Source: an uncultured Oscillospiraceae bacterium
GTDB lineage: Bacteria > Bacillota > Clostridia > Oscillospirales > Acutalibacteraceae
Direction of reading: 5' to 3'
Length of the DNA: 12,621 bases
Assembly (NCBI GenBank): GCA_902489595.1
Contig: CABUAS010000050.1
Span: forward strand, 1-12,621
The notes beneath the pieces are model-generated. The model saw only the letters and a program-made list of their open reading frames with translations, was not told the DNA's origin and made no database searches. Shown here one piece after another: positions 4,129-11,472 of this stretch (positions within the stretch are counted from its first letter, which is position 1; the number at the start of each line of letters is the position of its first letter). The position numbers and the translations under genes were made by a program.

Positions 4129-5964
4129 ATGAGCGAAAAAATTCCGAATATGGATTATGATGCCGACGAGGTTATCAATGATTTCAAAGAAAAATTCAAA
4201 TGGCCCAACAGCAAAGAAGTTGAGGCTGTTGAAAAACCGCCCAAAATGGGGCTTAAACTGTTGCTTTCCGCAATAATTACGCTTATCGGCGGCGGCGCAG
4301 TTTATTATATGATGCTTCCTGCTTTCAATTTTAAAGATACTAATATGTATGTGTTCTTTATTGTGCTGATTGCGATTTTTATGGGCGTTTTTTCACTTCT
4401 CAGTAAGGCAAACAAACTTGCCGAAAGGCGTGAATATATCAAGAAAAAATCAATCGTGCCGGTTGTAATTATCGGCGTGCTTGTTCTTGTTATGGCAATC
4501 GGCTGGCTTTGCGGTGCAACAATTTTCCGTGCAAAATCTTATTCGGAACTTATGCCTGTTACAGACAGTCAGTTCAGTGAGGATTTTGAAAGTGTTAGTT
4601 ATAACCGTGTTCCGCGTATTGATGAAAAGCGCGCAGTAAATCTTGCAGATCAGCAACTCGGTTCGCTTGCTGAATACAAGAGCCAGTATGTTGTCGCAAA
4701 TACGACTACACTTATTAATTACAATGAAAATCCTGTTCGTGTTGCTTATCTTCAGTACGGCGACGTGTTCAAATGGTTCAGTAATACAAAAGAGGGCCTT
4801 CCTGCTTATATGATTGTTGACCTTATTTCGCAGAAGGTTACTGTTGTAAATTGTAAAGAGCAGTTCGGCATGGGCATTAAGTACAGTCCGTCGGAACTTT
4901 TCAACGAAAAACTCGTTCGCCATATCCGTTTTCAGTATCCTACTGCACTTCTTGATACTCCTAACTTTGAGATTAAAGATGACGGACACCCGTATTGGAT
5001 TACACCTGTGCTTGATAAAACAATCGGTCTTTTCGGCGGAACAGATGTTAAGGGCGTAATTATTACAGACGCTCTTACGGGCGAAAGCGAATATCACGAT
5101 ATTGATGCTGTTAAAACTGACGAAAGTCTTAACTGGATTGACGTTATTTACAATGCAAGTCTTGCACTTGAGCAGTACAATTACTACGGTAAACTCAGCG
5201 GCGGTTTTTGGAACTCAATTATTTTCCAGAAAAACGTTAGTCTTGCATCGGCAGGCAACGGTTATATTGCTATGAATGATGACGTGTGGGTTTATACGGG
5301 CGTAACTTCTCCCGAATCAGACACATCAAACTTCGGTTTCATTCTTGTTAATCAGAGAACAAAGGAAACGAGATATTATTCAAACGGCGGTGCTATCGAA
5401 ACTGCTGCTATGGAATCTGCCGAAGACGCAACGCAGAACTATCAGTACAGAGCAACATTCCCGATTCTGCTTGATATTGAGGGCAACCCGACTTACTTTA
5501 TGAGTTTTTACGGCGACGGCAATACGGTTAAGGGCTATGCACTTGTAAGCCTTGCAGATAAAACTATCGTCGGCACGGGTCTTCTTGATAACCTCAAGAG
5601 TGATGAAAAAGCACTCAATGCGGCTGTTGAAAATTATATTGAGGCACTTCAGGATAAAGGCGTTGTCGGCAACGATGTAAGCGCTGACGATATTATTGTT
5701 GAAGAGCCGAACGGCGAAGATAATACAGACGATAACACGGTAAGCACAGGCGACGGCACTGTTGTCGGTACTGTTGATTCAATTAAATCATCGGTAAATG
5801 GCGGCAACACGGTTTACTATTTCGAGATTGACGGCAAGTATTATTATATCGCAGTCAGCGATTGTATGGAAGCTCTGCTTGTCAACGCAGGCGACACTGT
5901 AACGGTTACAGTCGGCGGTGACGCTGACGGCGTGTTTGTGCCGATTACAGATGTAGAAAAATAA
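4129..5964 (+). CDS. Three-TM membrane protein with large extracellular domain
   Basis: This 611-aa protein begins with about 40 soluble residues, followed by three hydrophobic helices (about 41-62, 73-92 and 109-132). The basic loop KLAERREYIKKK between helices 2 and 3 places the N-terminus inside and residues 133-611 outside. The large domain (about 150-510) has motifs such as GIKYSPSELF, HIRFQYPTALL, GHPYWITPVLDKTIGLFGG, FWNSI and MNDDVWVYTGVTS. They look like a conserved membrane-anchored family I have seen in Firmicutes, but I cannot name it. An acidic Asn/Asp-rich linker (about 522-545) leads to a small C-terminal beta domain (about 547-606). No catalytic motif is evident. The gene is monocistronic, flanked by its own promoter and terminator. 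The function is unknown; a cell-envelope role is the most that can be said. Confidence 0.78.
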   Translation: MSEKIPNMDYDADEVINDFKEKFKWPNSKEVEAVEKPPKMGLKLLLSAIITLIGGGAVYYMMLPAFNFKDTNMYVFFIVLIAIFMGVFSLLSKANKLAERREYIKKKSIVPVVIIGVLVLVMAIGWLCGATIFRAKSYSELMPVTDSQFSEDFESVSYNRVPRIDEKRAVNLADQQLGSLAEYKSQYVVANTTTLINYNENPVRVAYLQYGDVFKWFSNTKEGLPAYMIVDLISQKVTVVNCKEQFGMGIKYSPSELFNEKLVRHIRFQYPTALLDTPNFEIKDDGHPYWITPVLDKTIGLFGGTDVKGVIITDALTGESEYHDIDAVKTDESLNWIDVIYNASLALEQYNYYGKLSGGFWNSIIFQKNVSLASAGNGYIAMNDDVWVYTGVTSPESDTSNFGFILVNQRTKETRYYSNGGAIETAAMESAEDATQNYQYRATFPILLDIEGNPTYFMSFYGDGNTVKGYALVSLADKTIVGTGLLDNLKSDEKALNAAVENYIEALQDKGVVGNDVSADDIIVEEPNGEDNTDDNTVSTGDGTVVGTVDSIKSSVNGGNTVYYFEIDGKYYYIAVSDCMEALLVNAGDTVTVTVGGDADGVFVPITDVEK

Positions 5965-5985
5965 TAATCAATAATTCACATTTTG

Positions 5986-6012
5986 CGGGCGGATTTATTC
6001 CGCCCGTTTTTT
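5986..6012 (+). terminator. Terminator of the 611-aa membrane protein gene
   Basis: The stem CGGGCGGA (5986-5993) / TCCGCCCG (5999-6006) has a five-base loop and six Ts after it, starting 21 bases past the stop codon. Confidence 0.93.
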
Positions 6013-6017
6013 GTATT

Positions 6018-6172
6018 GCCTCCCTTGTGAAAGAAAGATTCCCCTGTCAGGGGAAATGTCAACGCAGTTGACAAAAGGGTAGCGTAGCAGGGGGACCGCT
6101 TGCGGTGGAGGGATTCGCAAACAGAATCCCCCAGTCACATAAATGTGACAGCCCCCCTTTAACAAGGGGGCC
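6018..6172. repeat. Multi-hairpin intergenic repeat (REP/MITE-like)
   Basis: This gene-free 155-base unit is built of consecutive hairpins. TTCCCC/GGGGAA is at about 6039-6054, TGTCAA/TTGACA at about 6057-6073, ACCGC/GCGGT at 6095-6105, GGATTC/GAATCC at about 6111-6129, and GTCACA/TGTGAC at 6134-6149. The ends are roughly inverted: CCCTTGT (6022-6028) against ACAAGGG (6162-6168). The motifs GGTGGAGGGATTC and the AAGGGGGCC end resemble a family of dispersed intergenic repeats I recall from Ruminococcus and related genomes. It codes for nothing visible. It separates the terminator of the membrane-protein gene from the phage head operon. Confidence 0.7.
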
Positions 6173-6219
6173 ATTGCTGAATGATATCTACCTTTTTATT
6201 CAATATATATGCATAATTG

Positions 6220-6249
6220 ACCGAAAATAAATTTATTTTCGGTTTTTTT
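6220..6249 (+). terminator. Palindromic terminator before the head operon
   Basis: CCGAAAATAAA (6221-6231) / TTTATTTTCGG (6232-6242) is a perfect 22-base palindrome followed by seven Ts. No gene lies between it and the previous terminator at 5986, so it may insulate the head operon. It could also belong to an element whose gene has been lost. Confidence 0.75.
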
Positions 6250-6324
6250 GCGTTTTTTATAGATATTTTACGCTATAAAAATGCTGTTTTCAGGGTATTA
6301 GTGAGAGCACATAAGCGAGTGAGA
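6250..6324 (+). promoter_or_regulatory. Inverted and direct repeats upstream of the terminase operon
   Basis: GCGTTTTTTATAG (6250-6262) is nearly the reverse complement of CTATAAAAATGC (6273-6284), with one bulged T and one G-T pair around a 10-base loop. The right arm carries TATAAA (6274-6279 is CTATAAAA-like), but no good -35 lies 17 bases upstream. AGTGAGA is repeated at 6300-6306 and 6318-6324. These are the only repeated features in the 130-base leader, so they are the candidate operator, regulator site or terminase recognition site. The role is inference. Confidence 0.35.
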
Positions 6325-6382
6325 TAAATCCGTTCATAAAAAACTTATTAGGATTTTTCTCGTTTGCTTAAAGGAGGAAATA

Positions 6383-6721
6383 ATGGCAAGAAGAAAAAAG
6401 GAACTTCGTGATGAGATAAAAGATGGGCTGAAACAGCTTGCCCTCGGCGATGTGAAAGACTGCATATATCTGCTGTTTTCGAGCGATGAGGATATTCTGG
6501 CAAATCTGCAAAGGCTCAATCTTATGAACATCAGCGAAATCAAACGCCCGAAGGGCGGCGGAATGGAGATTAAGTTTTTTGACAGAATTAAAGCGCTTGA
6601 AAAACTGGGCACGGCAGAGCGTGAAAACTCGTCGGAACCGCTTAATTTCTATACGGCTTTGCAGCAGGGTGCGCAAAATATTGACAAAGTTTTTGAGGAG
6701 CAGGACAGTGAACAGCTTTAA
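6383..6721 (+). CDS. Phage terminase small subunit (TerS-like, short)
   Basis: This 112-aa protein is the presumed DNA-recognition subunit of the packaging motor. It would bind the pac or cos site and recruit the large terminase. Evidence is position, immediately upstream of and overlapping the large terminase gene, plus the C-terminal segment MEIKFFDRIKALEKLG (about 61-76). That segment matches the IKFYDKLKALELLG-type motif seen in XtmA/Terminase_2-like small subunits. The N-terminus is basic (ARRKKELRDEIKDGLKQLA). The usual N-terminal helix-turn-helix is not obvious, and the protein is shorter than most relatives (about 140-180 aa), so it may be a reduced version. The start is supported by AAGGAGG (6371-6377) 5 bases before the ATG. 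It is the first gene of the head operon. Confidence 0.72.
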   Translation: MARRKKELRDEIKDGLKQLALGDVKDCIYLLFSSDEDILANLQRLNLMNISEIKRPKGGGMEIKFFDRIKALEKLGTAERENSSEPLNFYTALQQGAQNIDKVFEEQDSEQL

Positions 6722-7970
6722 GCCTTTTTCAAAAAAGCAGATGGCGGTGCTTACATGGTGGTGCGGTGGCAGTAATCTGCAAAGCAAAAACGGTATTATA
6801 TGCGACGGAGCAGTGCGCAGCGGAAAAACGCTTTGTATGAGCATTTCGTTCATTTGCTGGGCGTTTTATTGCTTTAATGATACTTCGTTCGCTGTTTGCG
6901 GCAAAACTATTGCCTCTCTCAGGCGCAATGTTATTACTCCTCTTCTGCCCGAACTGCATACGCTCGGCTTTAAGTGCGAATTCAAAATAAGCAGAAATTA
7001 CCTTGAGATTGAAAAGAACGGCATTACAAATCGGTTTTACCTTTTCGGCGGCAGGGACGAAAGTTCTGCCTCTCTAATTCAGGGTATGACCTTGGGCGGA
7101 ATTCTGCTTGACGAGGTTGCACTTATGCCCCGTTCGTTTGTTGAGCAGGCAGTTGCAAGGTGCTCTCTTCAGAATGCAAAATTCTGGTTTAACTGCAATC
7201 CCGAGCATCCGTACCATTGGTTTTACAATGAATGGATTAAAAAGAAAAATGAGAAAAATATGCTGTATCTTCATTTTAAAATGGAGGATAATCCCTCGCT
7301 TTCGTCCGAGGTTATTGAGCGCTACAGGCATCTTTACAGCGGTGCTTTTTACGAACGTTTTGTTGAGGGTAAATGGGTGAGCGCAGACGGCGCAGTTTAC
7401 CCGATGTTCAGCAGCGACCGCCATATAAAAACTTACGGCGGTGAATTTTTGCAGTATTACCTTTCGTGCGATTACGGCACGGTTAACCCTTTTTCACTCG
7501 GCCTTTGGGGCAGAGCTGATGACAAAAGCGGCTGGTACAGAATTGATGAGTATTACCATTCAAGCCGTGACAGGGGAGTTCAGCTGACCGACGAGGAATA
7601 TTATGAAAATCTGAAAAAACTTGCGGGCGGCAGAAAAATTGAGGCGCTTATTATTGACCCGTCTGCTGCAAGTTTTATTGAAACTGTTAAGCGGCACGGT
7701 GAATTCTGCGTAATCAAGGCAGACAACGATGTGCTTAAAGGCATAAATTATGTCTGCAATGCGCTTAAAAATGAAGAAATATTTTTCTATCCCTGCTGTG
7801 AGGCGTCGATTAAGGAATTTTCCGTTTACAGATGGGACGACGGTGCTAAAAGGGATGCACCAAAAAAGGAAAACGATCACGCAATGGACGATATAAGGTA
7901 TTTTGTTTCTACCGTGCTTTACAAAAAGGAGCAGAACAGCCTGTTTTCCGTTGCAGTGGAAAGGATGTGA
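6708..7970 (+). CDS. Phage terminase large subunit (XtmB / Terminase_3 type)
   Basis: This 420-aa ATPase-nuclease pumps phage DNA into the prohead and cuts the concatemer. The ATPase half shows Walker A GAVRSGKT (34-41), Walker B ILLDEV (132-137) with catalytic E136, and the coupling motif FWFNCNPEHPYHWF (about 159-172). The RNase H-like nuclease half shows the acidic triad at CDYGTVNP (D255), IIDPSAA (D317) and HAMDDIRY (D394/D395). I chose the GTG at 6708, because GAGGAG (6695-6700) lies 7 bases upstream and the product then begins NSFKPFSKKQ, as is normal for this family. An in-frame ATG at 6579 would add 43 residues that are an out-of-frame reading of the small subunit gene. The gene overlaps the small subunit by 14 bases. 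All key residues are present, so the enzyme looks functional. Confidence 0.96.
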   Translation: MNSFKPFSKKQMAVLTWWCGGSNLQSKNGIICDGAVRSGKTLCMSISFICWAFYCFNDTSFAVCGKTIASLRRNVITPLLPELHTLGFKCEFKISRNYLEIEKNGITNRFYLFGGRDESSASLIQGMTLGGILLDEVALMPRSFVEQAVARCSLQNAKFWFNCNPEHPYHWFYNEWIKKKNEKNMLYLHFKMEDNPSLSSEVIERYRHLYSGAFYERFVEGKWVSADGAVYPMFSSDRHIKTYGGEFLQYYLSCDYGTVNPFSLGLWGRADDKSGWYRIDEYYHSSRDRGVQLTDEEYYENLKKLAGGRKIEALIIDPSAASFIETVKRHGEFCVIKADNDVLKGINYVCNALKNEEIFFYPCCEASIKEFSVYRWDDGAKRDAPKKENDHAMDDIRYFVSTVLYKKEQNSLFSVAVERM

Positions 7971-7974
7971 ACAT

Positions 7975-9102
7975 TTGGGCTTGTTTCGTAAAAGTAAAAG
8001 TGTTTCAGGCAGTGCGTGTACCGCTGTGCAGACGAGCAGTTTAAACTCTCACCCGTTCGGCAGGCTGGGCGGTTCTGTTTTGCTTAATCACGGCAGTTAT
8101 ATTTATTCTATGCTTCGTCAGAGCGTGCCGATTATTGATGTTGCAATTTCAAAGATTGTGCGCCTATGCACAGGCTTTAAGTTTGACACAGGCAATGAAA
8201 AACTGAATGGCGAGATGAATGATTTTTTTGAAAATATCAGCGTGGGCGGCAATCAGCAGGGCATTAATATGTTTATTTCCGCTTATCTTGAACAACTTCT
8301 TACTTACGGTTCGGCAGTAGGTGAAATGATTGCCGATGACAGCGGTTTTTATGCGCTTTACAACGGTGAACTCAGTGTGCTTGAGGCAAGGCGTGCGCAG
8401 AATAATTTTGATATTGAGTTTTACAGCGGCAATAAAAAATTAGAGCGTCAGGATTTGATTTTGTTTTCGGCTCTCAACCCCGAGCCGGGTGAAATTCTCG
8501 GCACAAGCTTGCTTCAGGGACTGCCGTTTGTTGCCGATATTCTGCTTAAAATTTACAACACAATCGGGCAGAACTGGGAGCACGCAGGCAACCTGCGCTA
8601 TGCCGTGACATATAAGCCTGACAATGAGGGCGTTGACGGTGCGACTGCCAAAGAGCGTGCAAATCAGATTGCCGCTGCTTGGAGCGAGGCTATGGGAAGT
8701 AAAGACACCGTTAAGGATTTTGTTGCCGTGGGCGATGTTTCAATCAAAGTTATCGGAGCGGATAATGTTGTGCTTGACAGCGAAGTGCCTGTTCGCCAGC
8801 TGCTTGAGCAGATTGTTGCAAAAACGGGACTTCCGCCGTATATGCTGGGGCTTTCCTGGTCTACAACCGAGCGTATGAGCTCTCAGCAGGCAGATATTTT
8901 AACATCTGAACTTGAGTATTACAGACGGATTTTAACGCCTGTTCTGCTTAAAATCGGCAGAAAATATCTGAATATTTACGGCTGTGCCGAACCGCTGAAA
9001 ATTGAGTGGAACGCGATAACACTTCAGGATGAAACGGAACATTCAAAAGCAAGGCTTTATGACGCACAGGCAAGAAAAATTGAAACGGAGGCTGAGGTTT
9101 GA
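7975..9102 (+). CDS. Phage portal protein
   Basis: This 375-aa subunit of the dodecameric portal ring forms the DNA entry vertex of the head and docks the terminase. The identification rests on position after the large terminase and on portal-type segments. These include MGLFRKSK at the start, NWEHAGNLRYAVTYKP, the stem/wing region VPVRQLLEQIVAKTGLPPY (GLPPYMLG at 285-292), SWSTTERMSSQQADILTSEL, and a C-terminal helix ILTPVLLKIGRKYLNIYG. I chose TTG 7975 because it gives the typical MGLF start and lies 4 bases after the terminase stop, with AAGG about 10 bases upstream. The in-frame ATG at 7903 would add 24 residues read inside the terminase gene. The protein is at the short end for portals but contains the core. 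No break is seen. Confidence 0.9.
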   Translation: MGLFRKSKSVSGSACTAVQTSSLNSHPFGRLGGSVLLNHGSYIYSMLRQSVPIIDVAISKIVRLCTGFKFDTGNEKLNGEMNDFFENISVGGNQQGINMFISAYLEQLLTYGSAVGEMIADDSGFYALYNGELSVLEARRAQNNFDIEFYSGNKKLERQDLILFSALNPEPGEILGTSLLQGLPFVADILLKIYNTIGQNWEHAGNLRYAVTYKPDNEGVDGATAKERANQIAAAWSEAMGSKDTVKDFVAVGDVSIKVIGADNVVLDSEVPVRQLLEQIVAKTGLPPYMLGLSWSTTERMSSQQADILTSELEYYRRILTPVLLKIGRKYLNIYGCAEPLKIEWNAITLQDETEHSKARLYDAQARKIETEAEV

Positions 9103-10067
9103 AAAACGGAGTAATTATTAAAGCATTTGAGCCGACAGGCGACGATATGGCGAAAATCAACCGATTTTCCTGCCGTGAACTGACCGCAGAAGAAATCTAT
9201 GTTTTTAAAGTTGATTTATGCAACAACGATATTGACAGGGATTTTGAGTGCTTTTCGCTTTCTGCGCTTAATACGCTTGCCGGGGAGTTTATCGGCAAAA
9301 CAGGAATCCGTGACCACAAAATGTCTGCCGAAAATCAGATGGCACGTATTTTTGACACAGAAGTTATCAAAGTTGACGGCAGAAAAACGGCGCACGGGCT
9401 TGATTTTTACACACTTCGTGCAAAGGCTTATATGCTTAAAACAAGTGAAAATGAAAATATTATCAGCGAAATTGATGCAGGAATTAAGAAAGAGGTTTCT
9501 GTTTCCTGCTCGGCAGGCAGGGGCGTATGCTCTGTCTGCGGCAAAGACAGGCGAAAAGGCAACTGCGGTCATATCAACGGCAAAAGCTATGACGGCAAAC
9601 TCTGCTATACAACGCTTGATGATATTACAGACGCTTATGAATTCAGTTTCGTGGCAGTTCCTGCCCAGAAAGAGGCAGGAGTTGTTAAGGCGTTTGACAC
9701 TGAAAAAGGGGAAATGAATTTGGAAAATATCAGAAAACAACTTGATTTTGACGGCGACAGCATCGTGCTTTCAAAGCAGCAGGCGGCGGCGATTGCATCT
9801 TTTATAGATGAAACAGAGGAAAACGCCCGCCTTGGCACGCAGTACAAACAAAGTCTTGTTAAGAGTCTTATCGGTTTATGCGAAAAGGTTGTGCCTGAGA
9901 TGGATATGAAAATATTTGAGGGCGTGGCAAGCGTTATGACTGCAAAAGAACTTATTGAGTTCAAATCTGCATTTGAAAAAAATATTGCACAGAAAAATAA
10001 GCCGTCGCCGCAGCTTGCAAGGGCAGACGGCTCTAAGAAATCAAACAATAATGAATTTATGATTTAG
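9099..10067 (+). CDS. Prohead protease with scaffold-like C-terminus and Cys/His knuckle
   Basis: This 322-aa protein probably matures the capsid. The N-terminal about 200 residues look like a divergent HK97/S78-type prohead protease. They contain DLCNNDIDRDFECFS, a candidate catalytic His in RDHKM (H73), a candidate Ser in KKEVSVSCSAG (S134 or S136), and the typical DAYEFSFVAVPAQ (about 178-190). Between them lies a Cys/His cluster C144-x2-C147-x8-C156-x-H158, with C169 nearby, likely to bind zinc. Residues about 206-322 are helical and charged, as in scaffolding domains. An in-frame ATG at 9714 could yield a separate scaffold. The start is TTG 9099, with GGAGG (9087-9091) 7 bases upstream, overlapping the portal stop. 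Location between portal and capsid genes fits. The catalytic assignment is inference. Confidence 0.75.
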   Translation: MKNGVIIKAFEPTGDDMAKINRFSCRELTAEEIYVFKVDLCNNDIDRDFECFSLSALNTLAGEFIGKTGIRDHKMSAENQMARIFDTEVIKVDGRKTAHGLDFYTLRAKAYMLKTSENENIISEIDAGIKKEVSVSCSAGRGVCSVCGKDRRKGNCGHINGKSYDGKLCYTTLDDITDAYEFSFVAVPAQKEAGVVKAFDTEKGEMNLENIRKQLDFDGDSIVLSKQQAAAIASFIDETEENARLGTQYKQSLVKSLIGLCEKVVPEMDMKIFEGVASVMTAKELIEFKSAFEKNIAQKNKPSPQLARADGSKKSNNNEFMI

Positions 10068-10077
10068 GAGGATAATT

Positions 10078-10419
10078 ATGGTTTCATATAAGGGATTCGG
10101 CGAACAGTTTTTAACTTTCAAAAATACTAAAGTACAGAAAGGCGACCTTGTTTCGATTAAAACAGACGGCGTCGCCGAAAAAGCAAACAACAGCGCTAAA
10201 TTTATAGGCGTTTGCGTTGATGATTCGCACGAGGGGTATATTACCGTTCAGGTATCGGGTTATGTTGAACTGCCTTACACAGGCACAATGCCCAATATGA
10301 ATTACAGTGCACTTACATCAAACGGCAGCGGCGGCGTTAAATTTGAAAACGGCGGGGATGTTATTTTTAAGGTGCTTAAAATCGACTCTGCAAATAATAC
10401 GGTCGGCTTTATTCTTTAA
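10078..10419 (+). CDS. Capsid cement / decoration protein
   Basis: This 113-aa, all-beta, Gly-rich protein lies directly before the major capsid gene, the usual place for a head decoration protein that stabilises the mature shell. It carries segments such as VQKGDLVSIKTDGVAEKA, FIGVCVDD and YITVQVSGYVELPYTG. These match the cement-protein pattern of clostridial phages (DUF2190-like: a property value plus a reset/offset barrel). A perfect AGGAGG (10066-10071) lies 6 bases before the ATG, one of the best ribosome sites in the operon and suited to an abundant structural protein. The sequence does not show whether it sits at three-fold axes, like lambda gpD, or elsewhere. Confidence 0.72.
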   Translation: MVSYKGFGEQFLTFKNTKVQKGDLVSIKTDGVAEKANNSAKFIGVCVDDSHEGYITVQVSGYVELPYTGTMPNMNYSALTSNGSGGVKFENGGDVIFKVLKIDSANNTVGFIL

Positions 10420-10444
10420 TATATTTACAAGGAGGATTTGAATT

Positions 10445-11440
10445 ATGGCATTTGATAATATTAAACTTGACAAGGGACTTTACACAGGCTCTAAAGGCTT
10501 TACTGCGTCACTTGAGGAGATTGACCCGTCTGCAAATTATGCAGGCACAGAACTTGAGGGGCTTGACGCATATCAGCGACAGCTGAAAAGATTTGACATT
10601 AAGGTTTCGGGTGCAAATTCCGATACGGTGTCAAAATTTTTCCAGACTACAGATTCTGCCGCTCTGTTCCCCGAATATGTTTCAAGGGCAGTTGCACAGG
10701 GCGTAGAATATGCAGATGAAATTTCAAAGCTTGTGGCAACAACCACAACGATTGATTCGCTTGATTACCGCTCTGTTGAAAGTGTGCCTGATGACGGTGA
10801 CAGGGAACTTGCAGTAGTCGGCGAGGGTGCGTTTATTCCCGAAACAAGAATTAAGACAAAAGAAAAACTTACACGCCTTTACAAGAGAGGCAGAATGCTT
10901 ACTGCGTCTTACGAGGCTATCAAGTATCAGAAACTTGATTTGTTTACTGTTACATTAAAGCAGATCGGCGCTTACATTGCAAAGTCACAGATGAACGACC
11001 TTATTACCTGCATCAAAGCGGCTGATATTCAGAACATTCAGAGCGAAAACACAGAACTTACATATAAGGATTATGTTGATTTGTGGGCGTCTTTCAATCC
11101 TTACAGACTTACAAATATTATTGCAAATACAGGCGAAGTTGCAAAAATGCTTGATATGAGCGAGTTCAAGGATTCTGCCGCAGGTCTTAATTTCCACGGT
11201 ACAGGCAATATGATTACACCGTTTGGTGCAAATGTTACACCGTGTTCGCTTATTGATGCAGGTACAGTGCTTGCACTTGACAGTTCGGCAGCAATAGAAA
11301 AAGTTCAGCTCGGCGACATTGTCACTGAATACGACAAACTTATTGACAGACAGCTTGAGCGTGCAACTATAACCGCAACGGCAGGATTTTCTGTTATTTT
11401 CAGCGATGCAATCAAGTCTGTAACAGTTAAAACGGCTTAA
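10445..11440 (+). CDS. Phage major capsid protein (HK97 fold)
   Basis: This 331-aa main shell protein shows an N-terminal arm (about 1-75) that may be trimmed by the protease. Segments of the HK97 fold follow: SAALFPEYVSRAVAQGVEYA, the E-loop-like stretch with VVGEGAFIPETRIKTKEKL, RGRMLTASYEAIKYQKLDLF leading into the spine helix AYIAKSQMNDLITCI, and a C-terminal P/A-domain part VQLGDIVTEYDKLIDRQLER. Ordering after portal, protease and cement protein supports it. Strong AAGGAGG (10429-10435) lies 9 bases before the ATG. The size is normal for the family. I see no frameshift or missing region. Confidence 0.9.
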   Translation: MAFDNIKLDKGLYTGSKGFTASLEEIDPSANYAGTELEGLDAYQRQLKRFDIKVSGANSDTVSKFFQTTDSAALFPEYVSRAVAQGVEYADEISKLVATTTTIDSLDYRSVESVPDDGDRELAVVGEGAFIPETRIKTKEKLTRLYKRGRMLTASYEAIKYQKLDLFTVTLKQIGAYIAKSQMNDLITCIKAADIQNIQSENTELTYKDYVDLWASFNPYRLTNIIANTGEVAKMLDMSEFKDSAAGLNFHGTGNMITPFGANVTPCSLIDAGTVLALDSSAAIEKVQLGDIVTEYDKLIDRQLERATITATAGFSVIFSDAIKSVTVKTA

Positions 11441-11472
11441 TTAAACGGAAAGGGAGGGCAAAGCACGGCAGT

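Noticed and set aside
4450..5097. 215-codon minus-strand ORF within the 611-aa membrane protein gene
   Set aside because: It has no ribosome site, and its composition is that of a reverse-complement shadow. The plus-strand gene has TM helices, a ribosome site and a terminator.
6018..6172. CRISPR array or tRNA-like cluster, because of repeated hairpins
   Set aside because: The hairpins differ in sequence with no regular repeat-spacer pattern and no cloverleaf.
6579..6707. 43-residue N-terminal extension of the large terminase from ATG 6579
   Set aside because: It is an out-of-frame reading of the small terminase. GTG 6708 has GAGGAG at good spacing and gives the normal N-terminus.
7903..7974. 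24-residue N-terminal extension of the portal from ATG 7903
   Set aside because: It lies inside the terminase gene and has no ribosome site. TTG 7975 yields the usual MGLF start.
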